NCBI GenBank assembly: GCA_965249205.1
Contig: CBDFLL010000001.1
Coordinates: 124,001 to 188,000 of the forward strand
Reading direction: 5' to 3'
DNA: 64,000 nt
DNA from: JAQBVV01 sp965249205
GTDB lineage: Bacteria > Acidobacteriota > Vicinamibacteria > Vicinamibacterales > UBA2999
The first letter of the stretch is position 1. Each line of letters starts with the position of its first letter. A program made the translations under genes and the position numbers. Of this stretch, positions 24,747-32,869 are shown piece after piece. The notes beneath the pieces were generated by a model that did no database searches, was not told the DNA's origin, and worked only from the letters and a program-made list of their open reading frames with translations.

Positions 24747-25379
24747 TCAGTCTGGGCGCAACAACTCTCCTGCGTGCGTGCGCACTTCGAACGTGCACGC
24801 GTCGCCATCGGCCAGAGCGGGAACAAACAGCTCCCAGACGACGGACGGCGCCAATCGGCGCATCACGTGCGTGCGACCGTCCCACTGATTGAAATCGCCG
24901 ATCACGCTGACGCGCTGCGCGTTGGGCGCCCACACGGCGAAGTGCATGCCGGTCACCGCGCCGATCGTTATTCGACGCGCGCCAAGGCGTTCCCACTTGC
25001 GGTCCCTGTTTGCTTCGGCGAAGCGATCGAGGTCGGCATCGCTCAGCACGCGGCCGAACTGGTAGGGATCGATGGCGTCACGGGTGACGGTGGCTTCGCG
25101 CACGCGGAATCGGTAAGCCACGTCCTCCGGCGTCCGCGCATCCAGCCGGACGATCGCCTCGAACAGGCCCTCTGGGCGCTTTCGGTGCATGCCGTACACG
25201 CGATCGTTGGTGACAAGCTGCACGTCGGACGCGGCCGGTTGCAGCGTCCGAAAGACCAGTGCGGCGTGCCCGTTCACCACGACGCGATGCCGGCCGAGCA
25301 TCGCGAAGGGATCGTCGCTGGTGCCCGCCACGATCGCGTCGAGCGCCGCGTCGTTCGTCATGCGATCATCGGGCGTCAT
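24747..25379 (-). pseudogene. glgB: 1,4-alpha-glucan branching enzyme, N-terminal fragment
   Basis: 210 aa from ATG 25379. The residues DPFAMLGRHRVVVNGHAALVF and FAVWAPNAQRVSVIGDFNQWDGR are the GlgB N1 and CBM48 domains, normally followed by a ~500-residue amylase domain. Here translation stops after FEVRTHAGELLRPD, just where the collagen-like sequence begins, so the catalytic domain is missing and the protein cannot branch glycogen. The TGA at 24747-24749 looks like an accidental stop at a recombination (or assembly) junction. Confidence 0.85.
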
Positions 25380-25456
25380 TGATCTGATGGTATCCTCACG
25401 ACTTACCCAACCTCTGGCTGTCGGCGCGACACGTGACCTGGTCGGCGCCACAAGAA

Positions 25457-25990
25457 ATGGAGCTCACGTTGTCCGGAATCTACGCGCAGTTTGTCACCAC
25501 TGAAGGCCCATTCACCGTGCGTCTCTTCAATCAGGAGGCGCCCAAGACCGTCGAGAACTTTGTCGGGCTGGCAGAGGGCACCAAGGAGTGGACCGACCCG
25601 CGCAGCAATAAGAAGGTGTCCACGCCGTACTACAACGGCATCATCTTCCACCGCGTCATCAACGGTTTCATGATCCAGAGCGGCGATCCGCTCGGACAGG
25701 GCATCGGCGGTCCGGGCTACAAGTTCGCTGATGAGTTCCATCCCACGCTGCGCCACAGCAAGGCCGGCATCCTGTCGATGGCCAACAGCGGGCCGAACAC
25801 CAACGGCGGGCAGTTCTTCATCACGCTCGGACCGACACCGCATCTCGACGATCGGCACTCGGTGTTTGGCGAGGTCGTGGACGGCATGGACGTGGTCAAA
25901 AAGATCGGCAGCACGCGGGTGGGGGCCCAGGACCGCCCCGCCACCGAGATCGCGATCGAGACCGTCACCATCGAGAGACGGGAAACCTAG
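25457..25990 (+). CDS. peptidyl-prolyl cis-trans isomerase, cyclophilin type
   Basis: 177 aa from ATG 25457. Alternatives are 25433, or a TTG at 25469 that has GGAG six bases upstream. The cyclophilin core shows APKTVENFVGLAEGTKEW, IIFHRVINGFMIQSGDP, GGPGYKFADEF, SMANSGPNTNGGQFFIT, the Leu-His loop PHLDDRHSVFGEVVDGMDVV and catalytic Arg in FHRV. No signal peptide is visible, so it is likely cytoplasmic (PpiB-like). It is divergent from the glgB fragment. Confidence 0.9.
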   Translation: MELTLSGIYAQFVTTEGPFTVRLFNQEAPKTVENFVGLAEGTKEWTDPRSNKKVSTPYYNGIIFHRVINGFMIQSGDPLGQGIGGPGYKFADEFHPTLRHSKAGILSMANSGPNTNGGQFFITLGPTPHLDDRHSVFGEVVDGMDVVKKIGSTRVGAQDRPATEIAIETVTIERRET

Positions 25991-26145
25991 CGGGGCTGCG
26001 CAGCAGGCACGCCTAGCGGACACGCGCCTGAACGGTTCGGGTCGCGTGTTATCCTCATCACGCTTTCCTGAGCGCGCCGAACGTGGCGCGACAGCCCTCT
26101 CATCAAAGCACCGTTGACCTCGTCGTGACGGTAAGGGGGACGGGA

Positions 26146-26988
26146 ATGGTGAAGCTGCTCACGCCGGTTGTCGTGATCGCCGCCCTCACGGTCCTTGTGG
26201 AGCCCCGCGTTCGCGCCGAGGAACCGGATCAGACGCTTCCCGACGTAACCTCATCAACGCTCCTCGACCGGGCCAATCACCTCTACTACAGCGGCGCCTA
26301 CGAGGCTTCGGCCGCGCTCGCGCTCGACGTCCGCATCCGCGACACCGTCAATCTTGAGGCGTCCGAACTACGGACGGCCGCCCTCCATTTTCAGATTCGC
26401 CGGGCGCTCGGCGAACCGAAGGATCGCGGCAAAGCGTGGAAGGCGTGCGATCTCTGCCAAGAACTGATGCCCGTGTTCCTCGACGAGTTCACGCTCGGGC
26501 GGGCCGCGGCGCGCGCCGCGGTGGAAGCTGATCCCGCCGATGACGAAGCGCTGTTCCTGCTCGGCAAGCTCGACCTCAACTATGTATGGCTGCAACTGGC
26601 AACTGTTGGCCGAAAGACGGGCTGGGGCGAATTCAAGGAGGCGCGCGCGTCGCTCAAGACGGTGCTCGAGCGGTGTCCCGACCATATTCGCGCCAAGGTC
26701 GCCCAGGCCTGGATCGACTACATCGTCGCCACCAGCCTGCCGCGCGGCACGCGCTGGCTGGTCGGGGGCGGCAACAAGAAACGTGGCCTGCTCGCTGTCG
26801 AGCAGGCGGCACAGGCCGACGCGCCGCCCTACGTCAACGCCGAAGCGAGGTTCGCCCTCTGGGATATGCGGGCGCGTGAAAAGAACTTTGAAGAGGCGGT
26901 CATCACCGCCCGCGCGCTCTCGGCAGACTTCCCCGACAACCTCCAACTGGTGAAATTCATCGCCAGGCACTCGGGCGACGACGAGTAG
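26146..26988 (+). CDS. secreted helical-repeat (TPR-like) protein
   Basis: 280 aa from ATG 26146, preceded by AGGGGGACGGG. It has a signal peptide MVKLLTPVVVIAALTVLVEP...RAEE. The mature part is alpha-helical with TPR-like units (ANHLYYSGAYEASAALALDV, DEALFLLGKLDLNYV, AREKNFEEAVITARALSAD). One CDLC pair occurs in WKACDLCQELMP. It is likely periplasmic; the partner is unknown and I recognise no specific family. Confidence 0.75.
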   Translation: MVKLLTPVVVIAALTVLVEPRVRAEEPDQTLPDVTSSTLLDRANHLYYSGAYEASAALALDVRIRDTVNLEASELRTAALHFQIRRALGEPKDRGKAWKACDLCQELMPVFLDEFTLGRAAARAAVEADPADDEALFLLGKLDLNYVWLQLATVGRKTGWGEFKEARASLKTVLERCPDHIRAKVAQAWIDYIVATSLPRGTRWLVGGGNKKRGLLAVEQAAQADAPPYVNAEARFALWDMRAREKNFEEAVITARALSADFPDNLQLVKFIARHSGDDE

Positions 26989-27002
26989 ATCGGCGACGGT
27001 CA

Positions 27003-27166
27003 CTAGTCCACAGAACCGCGGACAGCCCCACTCGTGCTCGACACCAAAGGCATCTGTAACGGGAGAGGTGCCTCCACCCCACCGCACAGGCGTGCGCGGT
27101 GGGGACCCCGGTGCCTGCGGCGCGGGCGGGCGGCCCCGTCCGCGGCCACCCGCGACGAGGCCACTA
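27003..27166. mobile_element. PAL-D copy 3 (164 bp)
   Basis: Bounded by CTAG (27003-27006) and CCACTA (27161-27166). In reverse orientation it matches PAL-D copy 1 at 57651-57817: CCGCGGACAGCCCCA, TCGTGCTCG, GGCATCTGT and CGGCCCCGTCCGCGGCCACC are shared. The GGTTTCA arms present in copy 1 are lost here. Its right end provides the TAG stop codon of tcuB. An internal GC-rich hairpin (CCACCGCAC...GTGCGCGGTGG) could also end transcription. Confidence 0.72.
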
Positions 27167-28258
27167 CCTCTCCTCAGCCTCGCTCTCGCTGGCGTATTTC
27201 AGTAGCGCGGCCGTGCGGTAGAGGCCGTGGACGAACTTGCCGTACGGGAGCGTGACGAACAGCGCCAGCACCGCACCCAGATGGACCATCAGTAGCGCTC
27301 CCATGGCCGGCTGGTTCCGCAGAAGAAGCAGCGCGATGCCGGTCGCGCTGGTCACCAGTAGCAGGACGATGAACGATTCGTCCATGCCCGTCTGCTCGGC
27401 GTCACCAAGCTCGGGATCCCGCTGCCGCCTGAGGGCAAGCAGGCCAGTCGGGCCGACGAGCAATCCAAGGCCGCCGACCGTTCCCAGCACGACGGGCAGG
27501 CTCGCATACCCGTAGGGAGCAATCCAGCCGAAGACGCCGTCGTAGATCGCTGCCACCAACGTGGATGCGAAGCAGAGCAAGAAGCCGTAGAAGGTGTAGT
27601 GGTGAAACCGCCGCCGCCACGGGCTGCGCGTCTCGACGCCCGAGGTGCAATCCACACCAGTCGTGTGCAGGTGACGCAGCGTGAGCAGATCACCAAGCGC
27701 GCTGCGCGCCGCCGTCGGTGACGGCGGCACCGAATTGCTGTGCACGTCTCGCCAGAATCGACGCACTCCGACGCCGAAGACCAACAGCACGAACACGCCG
27801 ACGCTCCCGAAGAGCGCGACCATCACATCGTGCGGCACCACCGAGTAGAAGTCGCCAGCGGTCGCCCGCCAGAGGCCCTCCCCGTGCGCGACCCAACCCG
27901 CGCCCAGCAGTACGGCCGCAAAGACCACGACAAGCCCGAGTGCCGTGGACACACTGTTGTGCCTGAAGGCGGCGCCCAGCACTCCCGGCCAGCAGTACGA
28001 CTCGTAAGAGCGCACGCGAATCTCGGCCAGCGTCTGCGGCACGTTGATCCCGAACTCGTGCGGCGGCGCGTACTGACAGGCGTACAGGCACTCGCCGCAG
28101 TTGTGGCACAGGTTCGCCAGGTACGCGAGATCGCCCACGGCAAAGCTGGTGCGCCGCTCCATCGCGGGAAACACCGGGCAGTACTGCTCGCAGTACCGGC
28201 AGGCATTGCAGACGGTCATGACGAACTCACCGCGGTCGCGGGCGTTATCGTGCGACAT
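27164..28258 (-). CDS. tcuB: TcuB-like tricarballylate utilisation 4Fe-4S membrane protein
   Basis: 364 aa. Passes electrons from TcuA to the membrane in the known Salmonella system. Two ferredoxin motifs are seen: C17-C20-C23-C27 (CNACRYCEQYCP) and CHNCGECLYACQYAPP. At least five hydrophobic segments follow (ALGLVVVFAAVLLGAGWVA, VMVALFGSVGVFVLLVFGVG, FLLCFASTLVAAIYDG, LPVVLGTVGGLGLLVG, FIVLLLVTSATGIALLLL). It overlaps tcuA by 14 bp. The stop codon lies at the end of PAL-D. Confidence 0.9.
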   Translation of the reverse strand: MSHDNARDRGEFVMTVCNACRYCEQYCPVFPAMERRTSFAVGDLAYLANLCHNCGECLYACQYAPPHEFGINVPQTLAEIRVRSYESYCWPGVLGAAFRHNSVSTALGLVVVFAAVLLGAGWVAHGEGLWRATAGDFYSVVPHDVMVALFGSVGVFVLLVFGVGVRRFWRDVHSNSVPPSPTAARSALGDLLTLRHLHTTGVDCTSGVETRSPWRRRFHHYTFYGFLLCFASTLVAAIYDGVFGWIAPYGYASLPVVLGTVGGLGLLVGPTGLLALRRQRDPELGDAEQTGMDESFIVLLLVTSATGIALLLLRNQPAMGALLMVHLGAVLALFVTLPYGKFVHGLYRTAALLKYASESEAEER

Positions 28259-29636
28259 GCTCTGAGGCGCCCTCTCCGGCGATCCGCCCGAACACGGTGC
28301 CGATGGTCATGCCGATGCCAGCCACGTATCCCTGCCGCAGGATGTTGCCGGCCATGATCTCGCCGGCCGCGTAGATATTGGCCGCTGTGCGGCCATCGAC
28401 CATCACGACCCGAGCGGCGTCGTCGACCTTCAGGCCCAGATAGGTAAAGGTGATGCCCGGGCGCAGTGGATATCCCCAGAACGGTGGCGTGTCGATCCGC
28501 TGTGCCCAGTGAGACTTGGGCGGCGCCAGTCCTTCGGTCCGGCAGTCGTCCAGCGTGGCGCGGTCGAACGTGCCTGGCCGCACTGCCTCGTTGAACGCGG
28601 CGACGGTGGCCTCCAGGCTCTCGGCCGGCAACTCGAGCCTGGTGGCCAGTTCATGGAGCGTGCCGGCGACGACCGGCGGAAATACCGACGGCATGAATGA
28701 GCCGGTCACCTTCGCATCGACAACCGAGAAGGCGACCTGGTCGGGCTGCGCGGCGATCAACCGACCCCAGATGGCGTAGCGCTTCGGCCAGGCGTCCTCG
28801 CCCTCGTCGTAGAACCTCACGCCGTGTTTGTTCACGACCACGCCGAACGGCAGCGAATCGAGGCGCGTCACGATGCCGCCATCGAACCGCGGCGCGCGAG
28901 CGTCAACGGCGACGGCGTGGCATTGCGTCGGATCGCCGATTGGCTCCGCGCCGGCATCGAGCATCAGCCTCAGCAGCGTGCCGGTGTTGTAGGGCGTGCC
29001 GCGGATGATGAAGTTGTCGGCGGCGTCGCCCCAGGCTTCGCGTAGCCATTCGATATTGGCCTCGTACCCGCCTGCGGCGATCACGACGGCCCCGGCCGTG
29101 ACGGTTTGCGTGCGGTCACCCGCGCGGACCTGCGCGCTCTGAAACGTGCCATCGGCGATATCGAGCCCGATGACCTCCGCGCCGTACTCGACCCGCACGC
29201 CCCCTCGCTCGGCCGCCGCGTAGTAGCTGTTCATCAACGCTTTGCCGCCGCCCAGGAAGAACACATTGGTCCGGCCCAAGTGCAGCGTGCCGCGCAACGA
29301 CGACTGGAACCGGACACCGAACTGCTGCATCCACTCGGGGCAACCAGCGGAGCGGGTGATGAGGAGACGCGACAGCACCGGATCGCCTTGCGCCTTCGTC
29401 ACCCGATTCAGATCGGCCAGAAACTCCTCTTCCGGATATGCGTCGGTGAGGACTTCGGTGGGCGCGTCGTGCGCGCATCGAAAGTTGCGGGTGTGCCGGC
29501 TGTTGCCGCCGCGGAACTCACGCGGCGCGTGCTCCAGCACGGTCACACTGGCACCAGCCTGCCGTGCGGTCAGGGCCGCGCACAGGGCGGCATTGCCGCC
29601 ACCGATTACCAGCACGTCACTGTGGGGGGTATTCAC
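28245..29636 (-). CDS. tcuA: TcuA-like FAD-dependent tricarballylate dehydrogenase
   Basis: 463 aa flavoprotein of the fumarate-reductase/succinate-dehydrogenase type. The dinucleotide fold is VIGGGNAALCAALTARQAG at the N-terminus. Family motifs include RGGNSRHTRNFR, GGYEANIEWLREAWG, RFYDEGEDAWPKRYA and the C-terminal AAGEIMAGNILRQGYVAGIG. The characterised enzyme oxidises tricarballylate to cis-aconitate. Given the tartrate and malate enzymes in the same operon, a related hydroxy- or polycarboxylate substrate is equally possible. It overlaps tcuB. Confidence 0.9.
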   Translation of the reverse strand: MNTPHSDVLVIGGGNAALCAALTARQAGASVTVLEHAPREFRGGNSRHTRNFRCAHDAPTEVLTDAYPEEEFLADLNRVTKAQGDPVLSRLLITRSAGCPEWMQQFGVRFQSSLRGTLHLGRTNVFFLGGGKALMNSYYAAAERGGVRVEYGAEVIGLDIADGTFQSAQVRAGDRTQTVTAGAVVIAAGGYEANIEWLREAWGDAADNFIIRGTPYNTGTLLRLMLDAGAEPIGDPTQCHAVAVDARAPRFDGGIVTRLDSLPFGVVVNKHGVRFYDEGEDAWPKRYAIWGRLIAAQPDQVAFSVVDAKVTGSFMPSVFPPVVAGTLHELATRLELPAESLEATVAAFNEAVRPGTFDRATLDDCRTEGLAPPKSHWAQRIDTPPFWGYPLRPGITFTYLGLKVDDAARVVMVDGRTAANIYAAGEIMAGNILRQGYVAGIGMTIGTVFGRIAGEGASEHVAR

Positions 29637-29673
29637 GAGGGACCAGGATAGACCAGGCCCGGGGCAGACGCAC

Positions 29674-30375
29674 TCAGCGCTGGAGCAGCTCGATTCTCCC
29701 CCCCCACGGATCCTCGGTGAACGACATCAGCACGGGCGCGTGGGCGGCAGAGGGACCCGGGTGCGGCTCCGTGGTGAAGTGAACGCCCTGGGTCTTCAAC
29801 GTGGCGGCCGCCGCGAGTAAATCGGCCATCCGCCAGCCGATGTGATCGATCGCGTGGCCGCGGCTCGGCGTGGCCGCCCCGCGGTCCGCGAGCAGCCACA
29901 CGTCTCCGTACTTGAGGCCATCGACGTGCCCCTTGAGCTTGGCCGGTGCACCTCCGAACCGCTCCACGTACCACCCTCGCGCGACCTCAGGATCGGGGAC
30001 CTGCAGGTGCACGTGGTGAAACCCGACCGTCTCCGGATCCTCGACAACCTCGATCCGTGTCCCCCATGGATCCTCGATGAAGCCAGATCTGTACAGACCA
30101 GCGATCTCGGTCACCGGCGTCGTGACCCGCATCCCTGATCCGTCCAGGGCCTTCATGCCTGCGTCGAGGTCGGCAAACGAAAACCCGACGTGATCGATGG
30201 CGGCGCCATGACTCGGTGCGGGTGCCTCGTTCTTGAGGAAAATGAACCGGGTGTCACCGAACATTACGCGGTCTGTGTGATCCCCCGGCGTCGCGCGCAG
30301 ATACTGCCGATACCATTGAGCCGCGGTTTCAGGCTCCGGGACACCAAGATGTACCTGATCGAATGTAAACGCCAT
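29674..30375 (-). CDS. tandem VOC (glyoxalase/dioxygenase superfamily) protein
   Basis: 233 aa from ATG 30375 (MAFTFDQVHLGVPEPETAA). Two vicinal-oxygen-chelate modules: residues ~1-115 (DQVHLGV, DHVGFSFADLDAG, FIEDPWGTRIEVVE) and ~118-233 (HHVHLQVPDPEVARGWYVERFG, DHIGWRMADL, FTEDPWGGRIELLQ). Potential metal ligands are the His of VHLGV and VHLQV and the Glu of RIEVVE and RIELLQ. It lies 37 bp upstream of tcuA in the operon. It may act on an intermediate of the same pathway; the substrate is unknown. Confidence 0.82.
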   Translation of the reverse strand: MAFTFDQVHLGVPEPETAAQWYRQYLRATPGDHTDRVMFGDTRFIFLKNEAPAPSHGAAIDHVGFSFADLDAGMKALDGSGMRVTTPVTEIAGLYRSGFIEDPWGTRIEVVEDPETVGFHHVHLQVPDPEVARGWYVERFGGAPAKLKGHVDGLKYGDVWLLADRGAATPSRGHAIDHIGWRMADLLAAAATLKTQGVHFTTEPHPGPSAAHAPVLMSFTEDPWGGRIELLQR

Positions 30376-30442
30376 GGAACTCCTTCCTCGCAACGCTCTC
30401 AGCGTATAACGGCTCGCCCGCGCTCAGCCCCTTCGATGGTCT

Positions 30443-31534
30443 TCAGGACGTCTCCTCGCTGAGACCCTGGGGCATCTCGACCCTGAACTGCTCGGCAAAG
30501 GGGCGTAGCGCGTCGAGCACCCCCGGGTAGAGCACCACGCCATGAGCCTGCACATGTCGCCTGTGCGCCATCGCCTTCTCGCCGGGCACACGCACGTGTT
30601 CGACTCCGGGACGCGGCGACGAACGACGGCAGGCCTGCACCAGATACTCGGTCTGACGGGTAAACGCCTCGCGGCCACCAAACGCAGCCGGGTCGATCAC
30701 CTCTATATAGACGGTTCCTCCCCAGCCCTTCGGCTCGTCGGCCCGACCGAACCCGCCCAACCCCTGCGTGAGAGCTTCCACGAGGAGCGCCCACGCGTAA
30801 CCCTTGTGCCCGTGATCCAGACCCCCCGCCGGCAGGATCGAGCCGCCTGCCGACAGGACCGCTGGATCGTCGGTCGCCTGCCCCGTCGCGTCCTGCGCCC
30901 ACAGGCCCGGGAATCGACGTCCTTCCCGTGCCAGCCGCCCACCCATGTTGTTTGTGCTGATCGACGCGCTTGTATCCAGCATGACTGGGTCGCCCTCAGT
31001 GGGGATGCCGACCGCGATCGGGTTGGGCGTGAACACAGGATCCTTGCCGCCAAACGGCGCGACGGTCCGCTGCGACGGGTCGGAGCCCGACACGATGGCC
31101 ATGTAGCCCCTCTCCGTCGCACGCGCGAGATAGGCGGCGAGACATCCGATGTGGTGACTGTTGCCGATGACCACGGTGACGGTCCCGTATGTTTCCGCAC
31201 GCTCGACCGCCAGGTCGATGGCCTTTGTCGCGAGCCACACGCCGGGCAGGCGTCGACCGTTCCAGCACACGCAGGCTCCCCTATCCGAGACAACCTCGGG
31301 CTTGCCTTGCGTCGCCATCGATCCGCTCCCAATCTCCTTGAGATACCGGGGGGCCAGCGCCAGACCGTGCGTGGTGTGGCCGAGCAGATCCGACTCGAGC
31401 AGGCCGGCCGCCACGACGTCGGGCTTGTCGAGTTCCAGTCCGGCCTCTCGGAACAGCGCTGCGGCGAAACGGCGCAGTTCGGTCGGCGCATACGCCACAC
31501 CATGAGGCTCCGCGATGTCGGTTCCGGTGGTCAT
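30443..31534 (-). CDS. Ldh2-family malate/lactate/sulfolactate-type dehydrogenase
   Basis: 363 aa NAD(P)-dependent oxidoreductase of the non-Rossmann LDH2/MDH2 family (malate, ureidoglycolate, sulfolactate, 2,3-diketogulonate). Family motifs: SDLLGHTTHGL, GNSHHIGCLAAYLARATERGY (substrate His), GGKDPVFTPNPIAVGIPT and GLDHGHKGYALAL-like LDHGHKGYAWALLVEAL. Located between tarD and the VOC gene with a 19-bp gap to tarD. A role in oxidising malate or a tartrate-derived hydroxy acid is plausible. Confidence 0.87.
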   Translation of the reverse strand: MTTGTDIAEPHGVAYAPTELRRFAAALFREAGLELDKPDVVAAGLLESDLLGHTTHGLALAPRYLKEIGSGSMATQGKPEVVSDRGACVCWNGRRLPGVWLATKAIDLAVERAETYGTVTVVIGNSHHIGCLAAYLARATERGYMAIVSGSDPSQRTVAPFGGKDPVFTPNPIAVGIPTEGDPVMLDTSASISTNNMGGRLAREGRRFPGLWAQDATGQATDDPAVLSAGGSILPAGGLDHGHKGYAWALLVEALTQGLGGFGRADEPKGWGGTVYIEVIDPAAFGGREAFTRQTEYLVQACRRSSPRPGVEHVRVPGEKAMAHRRHVQAHGVVLYPGVLDALRPFAEQFRVEMPQGLSEETS

Positions 31535-31553
31535 GTGTTCGGCTCCTCTGGTC

Positions 31554-32723
31554 CTACTCAGCCAACTCCCGCATCACGCCGATCAGATCGGATTTTCCTT
31601 CAAAGCCAATGCCCGGCAACTCCGGCATCACGACATGCCCATCCTCGACGCGCACCGTGTCTGGAAACCCGCCGTAGGGCTGGAACAGATCGGGATAGCT
31701 TTCGTTGCCGCCCAGGCCGAGGCCGGCAGCGATGTTCAGCGACATCTGGTGGCCACCGTGTGGGATGCAACGGCGCTTCGACCAACCGGCGGCCTTGAGC
31801 ACCGACAGCGTGCGCTGGTACTCGCACAGCCCGTAGGACAACGCACAGTCGAACTGCAGCCAGTCGCGATCCGGCCGCATGCCGCCGTGTCGCAGCAGGT
31901 TGCGCGCGTCCTGATGGCTGAAGAGATTCTCTCCGGTCGCCATGGGCGCGGGATAGTAGGCGGCGAGCGCCGCCTGCAACTGGTAGTCGAGTGGGTCGCC
32001 CGCCTCCTCGTACCAGAAGAGTGGGTACTGGCGAAGCAGCTTCGCATACGCGATCGCGGTATCCAGATCGAAACGACCATTTGCGTCCACGGCCAGCTGC
32101 GCGTCGCTGCCGAGTTCGTCCAGCACCGCTTCGATCCGGCGCTGGTCTTCCACTAGTTCAGCGCCGCCAATCTTCATCTTCACGACCGTGTACCCGCGAT
32201 CCACGTAACTTCGCATCTCGGTGCGCAGAGCCGCCAGGTCCTTGTTGGGATAGTAGTAACCGCCCGCCGCGTAGACAAACACTCGGGGGTCCGCCTCGAC
32301 GCCGTGCCGCTCGGCTAGTAGCCGGAAGAGCGGCTGCCCCGCAATCTTCGCCACCGCATCCCAGACGGCCATGTCGATCGTGCCGACCGCGACGGACCGC
32401 TCGCCGTGCCCGCCGGGCTTCTCGTTCTTCATCAGCGCCTGCCACACCCGATCGGGGTCGAGGTTGTCGCCGTCGGCATCAAGCAGCGTCTGCGGGTCAG
32501 CTTCGAGAAGCCTGGGCGCGAAGCGTTCGCGGATCAGGCCACCCTGCCCGTAGCGGCCGTTCGAGTTGAACCCGTAGCCGACCACCCGGCGGCCATCGCG
32601 CACGATGTCGGTGACCACAGCGACCAGGCTTGTGGTCATCTTGCTGAAATCGATGTAGGCGTTACGGATCGGTGACGCGATCGGTTGGGTGATTTCTCGA
32701 ATATCGACGATGCGAACGCTCAT
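31554..32723 (-). CDS. tarD: D(-)-tartrate dehydratase (enolase superfamily)
   Basis: Dehydrates D-tartrate to oxaloacetate. 389 aa, full length. The sequence closely follows the TarD pattern of Bradyrhizobium as I remember it: SPIRNAYIDFSKMTTSLVAV, VGYGFNSNGRYGQGGLIRER, NEKPGGHGERSVAVGTIDMA. Catalytic features are Lys in VVKMKIGG, metal Asp in VDANGRFD, Glu in FWYEEAGDPLD and in ATGENLFSHQDA, and His in IPHGGHQMSLNIAAG. It is first in a five-gene leftward operon (tarD, ldh2, VOC, tcuA, tcuB), divergent from dctA. Confidence 0.92.
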   Translation of the reverse strand: MSVRIVDIREITQPIASPIRNAYIDFSKMTTSLVAVVTDIVRDGRRVVGYGFNSNGRYGQGGLIRERFAPRLLEADPQTLLDADGDNLDPDRVWQALMKNEKPGGHGERSVAVGTIDMAVWDAVAKIAGQPLFRLLAERHGVEADPRVFVYAAGGYYYPNKDLAALRTEMRSYVDRGYTVVKMKIGGAELVEDQRRIEAVLDELGSDAQLAVDANGRFDLDTAIAYAKLLRQYPLFWYEEAGDPLDYQLQAALAAYYPAPMATGENLFSHQDARNLLRHGGMRPDRDWLQFDCALSYGLCEYQRTLSVLKAAGWSKRRCIPHGGHQMSLNIAAGLGLGGNESYPDLFQPYGGFPDTVRVEDGHVVMPELPGIGFEGKSDLIGVMRELAE

Positions 32724-32770
32724 GGCTTGCGGTCCTGCGATGGTCCGTCGGAGTGCACGAGTCTGTCCGT

Positions 32771-32827
32771 CTAGCCGAGCACCTTCTGGATGTGCGCGGC
32801 TACCCGCTCAGGTTCTTGCGGGACCAT
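32771..32827 (-). pseudogene. possible C-terminal remnant of a gene once upstream of tarD
   Basis: In the 146-bp gap between tarD and dctA a leftward frame ends ...QGMVPQEPERVAAHIQKVLG then TAG. It has the look of an enzyme's C-terminal helix (EPERVAAHIQKVLG). The TAG is in CTAG (32771-32774). The frame has no start of its own, and the family cannot be named from so short a piece. Confidence 0.25.
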
Positions 32828-32869
32828 GCCTTGCTTCCAGGTTCGGGCTCAGGAGGCGGAGGAACTGAC

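Noticed and set aside
24747..24749. TGA at the end of the glgB fragment as a second selenocysteine codon
   Set aside because: Sequence after the TGA is not branching enzyme and carries no redox motif; it belongs to the collagen-like gene.
24632..24826. Separate small leftward gene with GASGAAGADG-like sequence
   Set aside because: It is the continuation of the collagen-like repeat in a shifted frame, not an independent gene.
30542..31798. 418-codon rightward frame
   Set aside because: Antisense to the Ldh2-type dehydrogenase and tarD, both with clear family motifs; the translation is Arg/His-rich without a recognisable fold.
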